DNA from: Patescibacteria group bacterium
GTDB taxonomy: Bacteria; Patescibacteriota; Saccharimonadia; UBA4664
Length of the DNA: 40,894 nt
Assembly: GCA_028288925.1 (NCBI GenBank)
Contig: JAQGHG010000019.1
Span: 136,047 to 176,940, forward strand
Direction: 5' to 3'
Positions 19,640 to 28,333 of the stretch are shown here, one piece after another. Within the stretch, counting starts at the first letter, position 1; each line of letters begins with the position of its first letter. A model generated the notes under the pieces. The model did no database searches, was not told where the DNA came from, and saw only the letters and a list, made by a program, of their open reading frames with translations. Both the position numbers and the translations under genes were made by a program.

Positions 19640-21757
19640 TTAGTCTTGGTTTGCTGCCTTCATGCTCAAGTTCAAGCGGCCCTGGCTGTCGATTTCCAGT
19701 AACTTCACCTTGACCGTCTGGCCCAATTCTACCACGTCGCTCACCTTCTCCACACGCTGATCGGCCATTTGGCTCACGTGCACCAGGCCGTCTTTGCCCG
19801 GCATAATGTTCACGAACGCGCCAAACTCCATCAGCTTCACCACGGTGCCGTTGTACACCTTGCCCACTTCCGGGTCCTCGGTAATGCCCTTGATAATGTC
19901 GATCGCGGCGTTAGCACTCTCGGCGTTCGTCGAGGCGATCATCACCAGACCGGAGTCCTCGATGTCGATCTCCACGCCCGTCTCGGCAATGATCTTGTTG
20001 ATCATCTCGCCGCCCTTGCCGATCACCGACTTAATCTTATCGGGGTTGATCATCAGCTTGTAAATACGCGGCGCGTAGGGGCTCATCTCTTCACGCGGCT
20101 CCGGCAGTACTTCGAGCATCTTGGCCAGAATGTACGCCCGGCCTTCTTTGGCCTGCTCCAGGGCATCGCGCATAATCTTGGGCGTAATACCCTTGACCTT
20201 GATGTCCATCTGCAGCGCTGTGATGCCATCGGTGGTACCAGCTACCTTGAAGTCCATGTCGCCGGCGAAGTCCTCGGCGCCCTGGATGTCGCTCAAAATC
20301 ACGTACTTGCCGGCTTTGGCGTGGTCGATCACCAAGCCCATCGCGATACCTGATACGGGCTTGCGGATCGGCACACCGGCGTCCATCAGGCTCAAAGTCG
20401 AGCCACACACGCTGGCCATCGAGCTCGAACCGTTCTGGCTTATCACCTCGCTCACCAAACGCAGTGTATACGGGAAGTCTTCCACGGCCGGGATCACGGG
20501 CAGCAAGGCCCGCTCGGCCAAGGCCCCATGGCCGATCTCGCGGCGGCCCGGTGTCCGCATCGGCTTCACCTCGCCGCTTGAGTAGCCCGGAGCGTTGTAG
20601 TGGTGCATGTAGCGCTTGGTGGTGTCCTCTTCCATGGTGTCGATCAGTTGAGCGTAGCTCGTACTCGCCAACGTCGTCACGTTTAGTACCTGCGTGGTAC
20701 CGCGCGTAAACAATACCGAACCGTGCGCCCGTGGCAGCAGACCCACCTGGGCGCTAATCGGCCGCACTTCGGTAGTCTTACGCCCATCCGGCCGTTCGCC
20801 GTCTTCTAGGATCGCCCGGCGCAGGTCCTGGTCGATCACCTTCTTAAACGCCACTTCAATCGTTGCGTGCTCGTGCTCATCCTCGAACATCGCTACCGTT
20901 TCTTTTTCCAGGTTGCGCAGAGCATCATGCCGTACGTAGTGGTCCTGGTGGCGAATCGCCGGTCCCAGCTTGTCCTTAAGGAAGTCATCAATCGCGCTCA
21001 CCAGCTGCTCGTTGGGCTTAATGAGCTCATATTCCTTCTCTTTCACACCCAGCGCCTTCACCATCTCGAGCTGCAAATCGATCAGCGGCTGAATGCTCTT
21101 GTGCGCCAGCTCGATCGCTTCGATCATGATCTCCTCGCTCACTTCCATAGCGCCAGCTTCTACCATCATGATGGCATCCTTGGTGCCGGCCACGGTCAGG
21201 TCGAGCAGCGACGTCTGCATCTGCTCTTCGCTCGGGAAAGCCACCAGCTCATCGTCGATCAAACCAACCCGCACACCAGCCACAGGGCCCTCAAAAGGAC
21301 CGCCGCTCAAGCTCAATGCTGCCGAGATGGCCGTCATCGCGAGAATGTTCGGAGCATATTCCAGATCCGCGCTCACCACCATCGCGACCGCCTGCACATC
21401 GTGCCGGTAGCCCTTGGGGAACAACGGCCGGATCGGCCGGTCGATCAACCGCGCACTCAGCGTGGCCCGCTCACTCGCCCGGCCCTCGCGCTTAATGAAC
21501 CGCGAACCGCTAATCTTGCCGGTGGCGTAGAACCGCTCTTCATAATCAATCAGCAACGGGAAGAAATCCACGCCGTCGCGCGGCTGGTTCGACACTACGG
21601 CCGTACCCATTATCACGGTGTCGCCATAGGTTACCGTCACGGCTCCATCGGCCAAAAAGCCGAGCTTACCGGTCTCAATCGTGAACTCGCGCCCACAGAA
21701 CTCAGTCTTAAACTGCTGAGTCTTACCCCCGAAAGGGTGAATAATGTCTTGTTTCAT
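19640..21757 (-). CDS. pnp: polyribonucleotide nucleotidyltransferase
   Basis: Two RNase PH domains, KH (VIGKGGEMINKIIAETGVEIDIED) and S1 (GKVYNGTVVKLMEFGAFVNIMPGKDGLVHVSQ). Confidence 0.98.
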   Translation of the reverse strand: MKQDIIHPFGGKTQQFKTEFCGREFTIETGKLGFLADGAVTVTYGDTVIMGTAVVSNQPRDGVDFFPLLIDYEERFYATGKISGSRFIKREGRASERATLSARLIDRPIRPLFPKGYRHDVQAVAMVVSADLEYAPNILAMTAISAALSLSGGPFEGPVAGVRVGLIDDELVAFPSEEQMQTSLLDLTVAGTKDAIMMVEAGAMEVSEEIMIEAIELAHKSIQPLIDLQLEMVKALGVKEKEYELIKPNEQLVSAIDDFLKDKLGPAIRHQDHYVRHDALRNLEKETVAMFEDEHEHATIEVAFKKVIDQDLRRAILEDGERPDGRKTTEVRPISAQVGLLPRAHGSVLFTRGTTQVLNVTTLASTSYAQLIDTMEEDTTKRYMHHYNAPGYSSGEVKPMRTPGRREIGHGALAERALLPVIPAVEDFPYTLRLVSEVISQNGSSSMASVCGSTLSLMDAGVPIRKPVSGIAMGLVIDHAKAGKYVILSDIQGAEDFAGDMDFKVAGTTDGITALQMDIKVKGITPKIMRDALEQAKEGRAYILAKMLEVLPEPREEMSPYAPRIYKLMINPDKIKSVIGKGGEMINKIIAETGVEIDIEDSGLVMIASTNAESANAAIDIIKGITEDPEVGKVYNGTVVKLMEFGAFVNIMPGKDGLVHVSQMADQRVEKVSDVVELGQTVKVKLLEIDSQGRLNLSMKAANQD

Positions 21758-22012
21758 ACAATCCTTCTCGAATGTGGCTCATATACGTGCCAGGGACAAG
21801 GGATCAAAGATATACATCAATGTTTCATCCCAAAGCTCTAACACATATTCACGTACCATCGCCACTTCGGTTATTTAAACCTGGATGTGTCTAGCGCAGA
21901 TTATACCACGCCCGGACCTTAAGCCCAAACCCGAAGAACGGCCATATCTTCGCGGCCACAAGCCAAAAGAGCGGCCTTTAGGCCACCCTACGGCTCATAA
22001 TTACGGCAACAA

Positions 22013-22279
22013 CTAGCGGCGGAGTTCGAGCTTCTTCAGTACTTCCTGGTAGCGCGAAGGGTTGCGCTTGTTCAGGTAGTCCAGCAACGAGCGGCGCTTA
22101 CCAACCATCTTCAAAAGACCGCGGCGAGAATGCTCGTCCTTCTTGTGGAGCTGTAAGTGCTTCGTCAGCTCTTTGATCTGCTCGGTAAAGATCCCAATCT
22201 GAACCTCCGGCGAGCCGGTATCAGTCTTGTGGGTCTGTAGCCCAGTAATAACCTTGGTTTTGTTCTCAGGCTTTAACAT
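22013..22279 (-). CDS. rpsO: 30S ribosomal protein S15
   Basis: [53 protein letters not shown]; start at MLKPENK, 7 nt after TATACT. Confidence 0.96.
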   Translation of the reverse strand: MLKPENKTKVITGLQTHKTDTGSPEVQIGIFTEQIKELTKHLQLHKKDEHSRRGLLKMVGKRRSLLDYLNKRNPSRYQEVLKKLELRR

Positions 22280-22467
22280 AACGTTAAGTATACTAGCACT
22301 TTTCCCTATCTGGGTCAATCCCTCGGCCGACACGTTGTAACGTAACCAGCCAGCAGTACCCTAGAATCGCGACGTACACAGTAGTGCCGAAGGCTATCGC
22401 GAGGATGTGAATGGCTGGTGAACAATGAAGTGGCAGTAGGCCACACGTAAGACACAGAGTCCCATAC

Positions 22468-22566
22468 CTACTCCAGCTCCGAGCACCCTTGTCCACAGAT
22501 CCTGGCTGATAACCACCCCCCCAGCGCAAAAAACAGCCCAAGGACAACCAGGCTGAACTCGAACAT
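22468..22566 (-). CDS. putative small membrane protein MFEFSLVVLGLFFALGGWLSARICGQGCSELE (possible G7 frameshift)
   Basis: ATG at 22566 preceded by SD GAAGGGAG; hydrophobic N-terminus; G7 run at 22516-22522. Confidence 0.5.
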   Translation of the reverse strand: MFEFSLVVLGLFFALGGWLSARICGQGCSELE

Positions 22567-22673
22567 GGTATCTCCCTTCCGGAGCAAAACATGCATATGT
22601 CAAACCTCCCAGACGCGATTCGTCGGGAAAACACTACAAAAGACAATCAGGCCATTGTCAATAGTACTGTAAT

Positions 22674-22761
22674 GGGATCGCCCTAAGACATCGATTCAAT
22701 AGTTCGATAACTTGGGGCGATCCCGCCGACCGGCGCGCAATGAAGCACGCGTCGGTCGGCG
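22674..22761. repeat. two contiguous long hairpins downstream of the DUF5999-like gene
   Basis: GGGATCGCCC...GGGCGATCCC (22674-22724, with inner ATCGA/TCGAT) and GCCGACCGGCGCG...CGCGTCGGTCGGC (22725-22761, 13-bp stem with one G.T). Confidence 0.75.
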
Positions 22762-22784
22762 GTTGGGACCGGATGGCAGCCAGA

Positions 22785-22988
22785 TTAGGCCGCCGACGGA
22801 ACCAGTTGGTCCGTGGGCCGGTGGGGAGCGATGACTCTGCCGTCGGGCAGAATCTCCCCGGTGTCGTCGAAGCGGACGACGCCATTGCACAAAAGGCCCC
22901 ATCCCTGCTCGGGGTGGTAGGCAATCGTGCGAGCCGCATGGCGGCTGGGAGTGTCGGAGGACGGGCAGGGGGGCTGGTGCGGGCACAT
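22785..22988 (-). CDS. DUF5999-like small actinobacterial-type protein
   Basis: MCPHQPPCPSSDTPSRHAARTIAYHPEQGWGLLCNGVVRFDDTGEILPDGRVIAPHRPTDQLVPSAA; start at 22988 with SD AGGAGA. Family recognised from memory (CxHQPPCP...HPEQGWSLLCNGVVxFxDTGELLPDGxxIAPHRP). Confidence 0.8.
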   Translation of the reverse strand: MCPHQPPCPSSDTPSRHAARTIAYHPEQGWGLLCNGVVRFDDTGEILPDGRVIAPHRPTDQLVPSAA

Positions 22989-23223
22989 TCGGTCTCCTAG
23001 GGAGAAGTGCGGAAAAAATCCGCAGAGCGGGACTTGCCTTACACGTACACCGGAATACAGGCAGCTCATGAGCCGCGTGTAATGCGATCCGGTCAAAACT
23101 TTAAAAAAGGTGCTGGGCGGCCGTCGGAACGACGGGTGAAAAGCTACAACTCGAGGGAGCGGTCGGTCGTCTAATGACTGGCTTCATGTATCCATGAGGG
23201 CAATCATCAAATGATCTACGGTA

Positions 23224-23252
23224 ACTATACTACAAACAACAAAGAAAGTCAA
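23224..23252 (-). promoter_or_regulatory. predicted sigma70-type promoter TTGACT-17nt-TATAGT driving the DUF5999-like gene
   Basis: Near-consensus boxes with 17-nt spacer; leaves a ~230-nt 5' leader. Confidence 0.6.
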
Positions 23253-23318
23253 TAAGTCTTGGTTATTATTGATAAACTTCTACGCATAACTATACGCTTC
23301 TTTTGTAGAATATGTGCG

Positions 23319-23984
23319 CTAAATTTCGCGCAAATGCAGACTCACCGCGGCGGCGTCCGCCTCATCGAGCACCAAAGCCTCATCAAGGCTAAACTCCCCT
23401 ACCTCGGTCCGCACCAGGCCGCTCAAATACGCGCCGGTACCCAACGCACCGCCCAGGTCCTCGGCTAGCGTCCGAATATATGTACCGCTCGACACTTTGG
23501 CTTCTAACTCAATCAAAGGATATTCATAGCGCAACAGCTGATTCTCATACACCGTCACCTGGCGCGAAGGCATCTCCACGCTGCGGCCGGCCCGGGCATG
23601 CTTATACGCTTCTTGACCGCCGATCTTGATAGCCGAGTATATGGGCGGCGTCTGAGTAATCTCACCCGTCAGCCGGGCCAGCGCCGCCGCTACCTCATCA
23701 CGAGCCGGCACGCGGTCGCTCACGGCCGTCTTCTCGCCCTCGCCGTCGCCGGTGGAGCTATTAGCACCCAGCGTCACCTCCGCCACATAGCGCTTATCCA
23801 GCTTGGTGTACACCTGCGCCTGCTTGCACGCGGTGCCAAACATCATCAGCATGAGGCCACTTGCCAAAGGATCCAATGTCCCAGCATGGCCAATCTTGCG
23901 CACGCCGGTAGTCCGCCGGAGCCGGCGGATCACATCAAACGACGTCATGCCGATCGGTTTGTTGATTAAAAGCAGACCGTTCAC
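23319..23984 (-). CDS. truB: tRNA pseudouridine(55) synthase TruB
   Basis: MNGLLLINKPIGMTSFDVIRRLRRTTGVRKIGHAGTLDPLASGLMLMMFGTACK. Confidence 0.97.
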   Translation of the reverse strand: MNGLLLINKPIGMTSFDVIRRLRRTTGVRKIGHAGTLDPLASGLMLMMFGTACKQAQVYTKLDKRYVAEVTLGANSSTGDGEGEKTAVSDRVPARDEVAAALARLTGEITQTPPIYSAIKIGGQEAYKHARAGRSVEMPSRQVTVYENQLLRYEYPLIELEAKVSSGTYIRTLAEDLGGALGTGAYLSGLVRTEVGEFSLDEALVLDEADAAAVSLHLREI

Positions 23985-23992
23985 GCTAGGGT

Positions 23993-25207
23993 CTAGGCCG
24001 GACGGATTTCGCCCGCCTCCGAAGAACCCTGCTCTTCGCGGATTCGCTGTTGCTGGCCCAAAATCTCGGCCGCGGCCGCGAAGTCAGCCAATGGGGGTAT
24101 CTGGCCAGGTACCGCCGGAGCCGTTTCGGCAACTGGCGCTACAGCCGCAGACACAGGCGCCACGGGCATAGAAGGAGCCGCTACCGGCTGGCTAGGCACC
24201 GGCGTCTCAGCCACTTCGCTCAGCTCGATATGAGCCGGCTGGATAATCGGCATCTCCGGCTCACGGGCCGGCTGGGACTCACGGACCGGCTCAGACTGCT
24301 GAACCGGCTGAGGCTGCGGTACAGGTACATGAGCCGCCGGCCGCGGCTGAGCCTCCCGCCGGTCCTCACGCTGCTTAGGCGCCGGCGTACGCTCGCCGCC
24401 ACGGTCATTCCGGTCGTTACGCTCAGGACGGTCATTGCCACGCTCGCCACCACCACGGTACAGCGCCTTTACCACGGCCTGCTGCTTAGCCCCGGCAGCC
24501 ATCATTTGCGCCGCCACTGTCAGGCTCTTCGAGGTCGTATGCGATGCCGTAAACCGGTCAGTCGATCCCACGATGCCCATCAGCAGTGCCGTCGCGATAT
24601 CCGCGTCGATAATGCCGCCCTGCAAGCTCTCGGCCAAAGCTACCATCATCTCGCACAAGCTCGAGGCGTTTGAATCAATCAAGTTCACCGCGCCGTAATT
24701 TTCATTCGACCGGTGAAAGTCCAAGTTCAATACCGGAATCGTGTCAAACATCGCGGAGTTCTGCTCATAAATCCGGTCAATCCGGACGCGCGTCGGCACC
24801 CCCAGCACAATCGCCAAGTCGTACTCAAACTGCGCCTCGCCGTAATCAAACGTCACGTCGCTCGGCGCGAACCCACCCTTATAGGGCGTGATGAAAATCT
24901 GCAGCTTGCCATCTTTCACTTCGTAGCGAAGCTTATCGACTTCGGCCTTGGTCACATCCAACTTCAATACGAAATCACGCATGCCGCCTAAGCTCTTGGA
25001 CACCTGAGCGGTATCCAGCAGCTGCACCGACGGAGGCAGGCTATCGCTAATCACCGCGGTGACCTTCTTGCCAAACTTGCGCAAGATCATCGACAAGCCA
25101 ATCACGGCCGATATCTGATCAATCGACGGCCGCTGAGCGGTCGTAATCAAAATCGTCTCGGCCTGGCGGATAGCCTCGGAGGTTTGTTGCTTGGGGGTCA
25201 GGTCCAT
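23993..25207 (-). CDS. DHH/NrnA-family protein with degenerate catalytic motifs and proline-rich tail
   Basis: NLDFHRSNENYGAVNLIDSNASSLCEMM; ADIATALLMGIVGSTDRFTASHTTSKSL; start at MDLTPKQQ (25207). Confidence 0.8.
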   Translation of the reverse strand: MDLTPKQQTSEAIRQAETILITTAQRPSIDQISAVIGLSMILRKFGKKVTAVISDSLPPSVQLLDTAQVSKSLGGMRDFVLKLDVTKAEVDKLRYEVKDGKLQIFITPYKGGFAPSDVTFDYGEAQFEYDLAIVLGVPTRVRIDRIYEQNSAMFDTIPVLNLDFHRSNENYGAVNLIDSNASSLCEMMVALAESLQGGIIDADIATALLMGIVGSTDRFTASHTTSKSLTVAAQMMAAGAKQQAVVKALYRGGGERGNDRPERNDRNDRGGERTPAPKQREDRREAQPRPAAHVPVPQPQPVQQSEPVRESQPAREPEMPIIQPAHIELSEVAETPVPSQPVAAPSMPVAPVSAAVAPVAETAPAVPGQIPPLADFAAAAEILGQQQRIREEQGSSEAGEIRPA

Positions 25208-25216
25208 AATGCCTAC

Positions 25217-25245
25217 AATATACCTCATTTAAGGCTATTTGTCAA
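25217..25245 (-). promoter_or_regulatory. predicted promoter TTGACA-17nt-TATATT, 9 nt before ATG at 25207
   Basis: Consensus -35, 17-nt spacer, near-consensus -10. Confidence 0.65.
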
Positions 25246-25273
25246 TATGCTTGGGCTTACTTACGGTCTAACA

Positions 25274-25885
25274 CTATTTCTTACCGTTGAGGTGCTCCAT
25301 ATTCACCCCTTTATCAACAAACTCCGACCACCACCACTCGTGCGGATTACTATCGCGCATATCGTGAGCCAGCTTCTTGGCCGACTCCGTCCGCAAATGC
25401 GGCACCCGGTTGGTGAAATCTCCATCAAACCAGCGCTCGGCCAGTTTATTACCGCGCCAGACCAAAACCCATTCGATATACATCTGAGCCAAAATATCCG
25501 CGTCTTTTACGCATTTCGCCTCCAAACTCTCTCGTGCTTCATATTCTCCCATCATCTCCAAAAGATCCTGCCCAAACGGAAGGCCGGCAAACTGATCGCT
25601 CATCGCCTTCGCCTCATCGACCTTCACGTAATTCTTCGCCACGAAGTCCATGTCACCCGTACGAGCCTCGGCCAGATCATGGAGCGTACCCATGGCCATA
25701 GCTTTAAGCCCTACCTCGTGGCTCAGCCCTTCCATCCGCGCCAAGCAATAAGCGATCACCGACACCTGATAGCAATGCGAAGCAATCGTATCCGGCGTAT
25801 TATTACCCAGATTACGCACATGCGATCGAGGCATGTCCAAGAGCATACTGGCTTGCTGAATCAAATAGAGAACCCGTTTTGTCAT
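25274..25885 (-). CDS. HD-domain phosphohydrolase (YfbR-like)
   Basis: NTPDTIASHCYQVSVIAYCLARMEG...MGTLHDLAEARTGDM...CVKDADILAQMYIEW. Confidence 0.88.
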   Translation of the reverse strand: MTKRVLYLIQQASMLLDMPRSHVRNLGNNTPDTIASHCYQVSVIAYCLARMEGLSHEVGLKAMAMGTLHDLAEARTGDMDFVAKNYVKVDEAKAMSDQFAGLPFGQDLLEMMGEYEARESLEAKCVKDADILAQMYIEWVLVWRGNKLAERWFDGDFTNRVPHLRTESAKKLAHDMRDSNPHEWWWSEFVDKGVNMEHLNGKK

Positions 25886-25967
25886 GAGATGATTATAACG
25901 CCAAATCCGCCTCCCTTTACAAACGACCGTAAATCAGGTATATTCCATTGGTATTTTAGGAAGATCT

Positions 25968-26429
25968 ATGCCCATCATCAAACAAGCTATTAAGCGTGCC
26001 AAGCAAGCTCTCGTCCGCCGCAGCCACAACCTGCAGGTCAAGCGCGCCGTTAAGCAGGACATTACCGCCCTGCACGACGCTCTTACCGCCGGCGACACCA
26101 AAGAGATCCAGGAAAAGCTAGGCGCCGCCTACTCCGAGATCGACCGCGCGGTCAAGAAGCACACGTTGCACAAGAACACCGCTGCCCGCCGCAAGAGCCA
26201 GCTCGCTCACGCCGTCGCCAAAGCCTCCGGCGTAGAAGCCACTCCCGCCGAAGCCAAAACCACCAAGGGCGCCGGCAAGAAGGCCGCTACCGCCAAGACC
26301 ACGGTCAAGAAGACCACGGCTGCCAAAGCTACCGTAGCCAAAAAGGCCGCCGCCAAAAAGCCGGCCGCCGCTAAGGTTAAGGCGCCTGCCGCCAAGAAGC
26401 CCGTAGCCAAGAAGACCGACGACAAATAG
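25968..26429 (+). CDS. rpsT: 30S ribosomal protein S20 with long K/A/P-rich C-terminal extension
   Basis: MPIIKQAIKRAKQALVRRSHNLQVKRAVKQDITALHDALTAGD...; tail AAKTTKGAGKKAATAKTTVKKTTAAKATVAKKAAAKKPAAAKVKAPAAKKPVAKKTDDK. Confidence 0.9.
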   Translation: MPIIKQAIKRAKQALVRRSHNLQVKRAVKQDITALHDALTAGDTKEIQEKLGAAYSEIDRAVKKHTLHKNTAARRKSQLAHAVAKASGVEATPAEAKTTKGAGKKAATAKTTVKKTTAAKATVAKKAAAKKPAAAKVKAPAAKKPVAKKTDDK

Positions 26430-26454
26430 TCCGCCCGTCGTCATAAACCAGCCA

Positions 26455-26474
26455 GGGGCCTCACGGCCCCTTTT
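26455..26474 (+). terminator. rho-independent terminator after rpsT (GGGGCC-TCAC-GGCCCC-TTTT)
   Basis: 6-bp GC stem and T-run. Confidence 0.7.
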
Positions 26475-26493
26475 GGTATTATTAGGATCACAT

Positions 26494-27072
26494 ATGACCA
26501 TCCCCGAACTCAAACAAGATATCGTCTTCGACGCCAAGCTGCGTGGCCACGAGCTGACATTCCATTCCACTTGGGGCCTCTTTAGCCCCAAGACTGTCGA
26601 CGAAGGCACGCGCCTGCTCCTGGACCACCTCCAGATCGGCCCCGACGCCACAGTGCTAGACCTGGGCTGCGGCTACGGTCCGCTCGGTCTCACTATCGCA
26701 AAAATGGCGCCACAGGGCCAAATTCACCTCGTCGACAAAGACTTCGTGGCGGTTGATTTCGCGCGCGAAAACGCCAAAGTCAATCACCTCCCCAACGCCC
26801 ATGCCTACCTCTCCAATGGCTTTGAGCAGGTCCCGGCCGATCTTACCTTCGATGTTATCGTGTCCAATGTGCCGGCCAAAATCGGCAGCGAGCTCCTAGC
26901 AATCTTCCTGCACGACGCCTACACCCGGCTCAACCCCGACGGCCGGCTCTACATCGTGACCATCTCCGGCCTCAAAGACTACATGAAGCGCCACCTCACC
27001 GAGGTCTTCGGCAACTACGACAAGCTCAAACAAAGCAAAACCTACACCGCCGCCCTCGCCATTAAACGATAG
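26494..27072 (+). CDS. class I SAM methyltransferase, RsmC/MTS-like
   Basis: FHSTWGLFSPKTVDEGTRLLLDHLQIGPDATVLDLGCGYGPLGLTIAK...DVIVSNVPAKIG. Confidence 0.88.
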   Translation: MTIPELKQDIVFDAKLRGHELTFHSTWGLFSPKTVDEGTRLLLDHLQIGPDATVLDLGCGYGPLGLTIAKMAPQGQIHLVDKDFVAVDFARENAKVNHLPNAHAYLSNGFEQVPADLTFDVIVSNVPAKIGSELLAIFLHDAYTRLNPDGRLYIVTISGLKDYMKRHLTEVFGNYDKLKQSKTYTAALAIKR

Positions 27073-27105
27073 ACGCTAAACCCCCTATCGGGTTAGGCTA
27101 AAGAT

Positions 27106-27318
27106 ATGACCAAGCAATCCACCGATCCCCTGCGCGTTAGATTGCTCGAACTCATCGAAGATATCGAGAAACACGCCGCCCAAATCCGCGACTTCGCCAC
27201 CACCCCCGGCAATGCCTGGCTGGCCAAGGGCGAGCTCCAGGCCCTCATGGGGCTCATGAGCGACATGGAGACCCTGCTCGAAGACATCAAGCGGCAAGAC
27301 ACCGAAAACGGTTACTAA
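27106..27318 (+). CDS. hypothetical small helical protein
   Basis: 70-aa ORF MTKQSTDPLRVRLLELIEDIEKHAAQIRDFATTPGNAWLAKGELQALMGLMSDMETLLEDIKRQ. Confidence 0.6.
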   Translation: MTKQSTDPLRVRLLELIEDIEKHAAQIRDFATTPGNAWLAKGELQALMGLMSDMETLLEDIKRQDTENGY

Positions 27319-28253
27319 CGCTTCACGCCTTCGGCCACGTGCCAGATGAGCCGCTCCACTGCCGCTTCGGCCTTGATGCGGCCGGTCTTGATGTCGTACT
27401 CACAATCCGCGGCCGCCTTGTAGGCCGTCTCTAGAGCCTCTTGGCTCAGGCCGTTCTGCGCGGCGGCCATCTTGCCGGCCACATACGGTGACATCCCGAC
27501 GGCCCGCGCCAGATCACTCGGCGCCATCGCGGCCGGCGCCGTCTTGGCCAGCAGCAGGTTGCGCAGCTGCCATTGCACCATCGTCAGCACGTAAATCTCG
27601 CTCTCCTTCTGCCGCAGCAGCGCGTGATACCCAGAGAGCGCCACCCCCGGCCGCCCCAATGTCATCGCTTCCACCAGCTCAAAAATCGACCGTTCTACGC
27701 TCGGCGCCACCAGCTGCTGCACCACCTCTACTGTGACCCGCGGGCTGTAATTAACCAACTTCTGCACTTCCTCACTCAACCGCCACTGGTCATTGCCCGC
27801 CAGATCCACCAGCTCCCGCAGCACCACCGGCTCGATGCTTCCGCCCAATCGTTCCACCTCAGCCCTGATCCATCCCAGCAGCCTAGGGCCCTCCAGCGGT
27901 TCAAACTTCACCACCTTATCGGCCTTTTTGAGGGCCTTGAAAGCCTTGGTGCGCTGATCCACCTCCCGCTCCACAAACACCGCCACCGTCGAAGCCGGCA
28001 CCCGCGCCAGCAAATCCTCCAGCTTGTCCCCCGCTGTCTTATTGCCGGCCACACCCTCCACGATCACCAGCCGGCTCGCGGCCAAAAACGGCGCCGCCTG
28101 CAGAGTCGCCAGCAGCTCCCGCGGCTTCACACCCGAGCCATCAATCCGCTCCAAACCGAAGTCCGACCCCGCCTTGGCCCGGTAAGCTTCCACCATTTTA
28201 TTCAATTGCTGCCTCAGCGCGTAAGCATTCGGCCCATAAAAGAAAAATGTCAT
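27315..28253 (-). CDS. holA: DNA polymerase III subunit delta
   Basis: MTFFFYGPNAYALRQQLNKMVEAY...RLVIVEGVAGNK...; start 7 nt after TAAACT. Confidence 0.88.
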   Translation of the reverse strand: MTFFFYGPNAYALRQQLNKMVEAYRAKAGSDFGLERIDGSGVKPRELLATLQAAPFLAASRLVIVEGVAGNKTAGDKLEDLLARVPASTVAVFVEREVDQRTKAFKALKKADKVVKFEPLEGPRLLGWIRAEVERLGGSIEPVVLRELVDLAGNDQWRLSEEVQKLVNYSPRVTVEVVQQLVAPSVERSIFELVEAMTLGRPGVALSGYHALLRQKESEIYVLTMVQWQLRNLLLAKTAPAAMAPSDLARAVGMSPYVAGKMAAAQNGLSQEALETAYKAAADCEYDIKTGRIKAEAAVERLIWHVAEGVKR

Positions 28254-28333
28254 ATCTGATAGTTTAACGCACAATGTGCAGAAAATTCCCTATACGCCCA
28301 AGCTATAGCAGTCCGAAAAGGCTAAAAAGCCAC

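Noticed and set aside
20867-21841. 324-aa + strand ORF opposite pnp
   Set aside because: Antisense of PNPase, H/R/L-rich shadow translation.
26234-26428. Tandem repeat in the S20 tail as a CRISPR or mobile repeat
   Set aside because: Short degenerate codon-level repeats (AAG GCC GCT) inside a coding frame, with no spacer structure.
26118-26651. 177-aa minus ORF with G/L-rich repeats
   Set aside because: Antisense of the K/A repeat tail of S20; repeats explain its composition.
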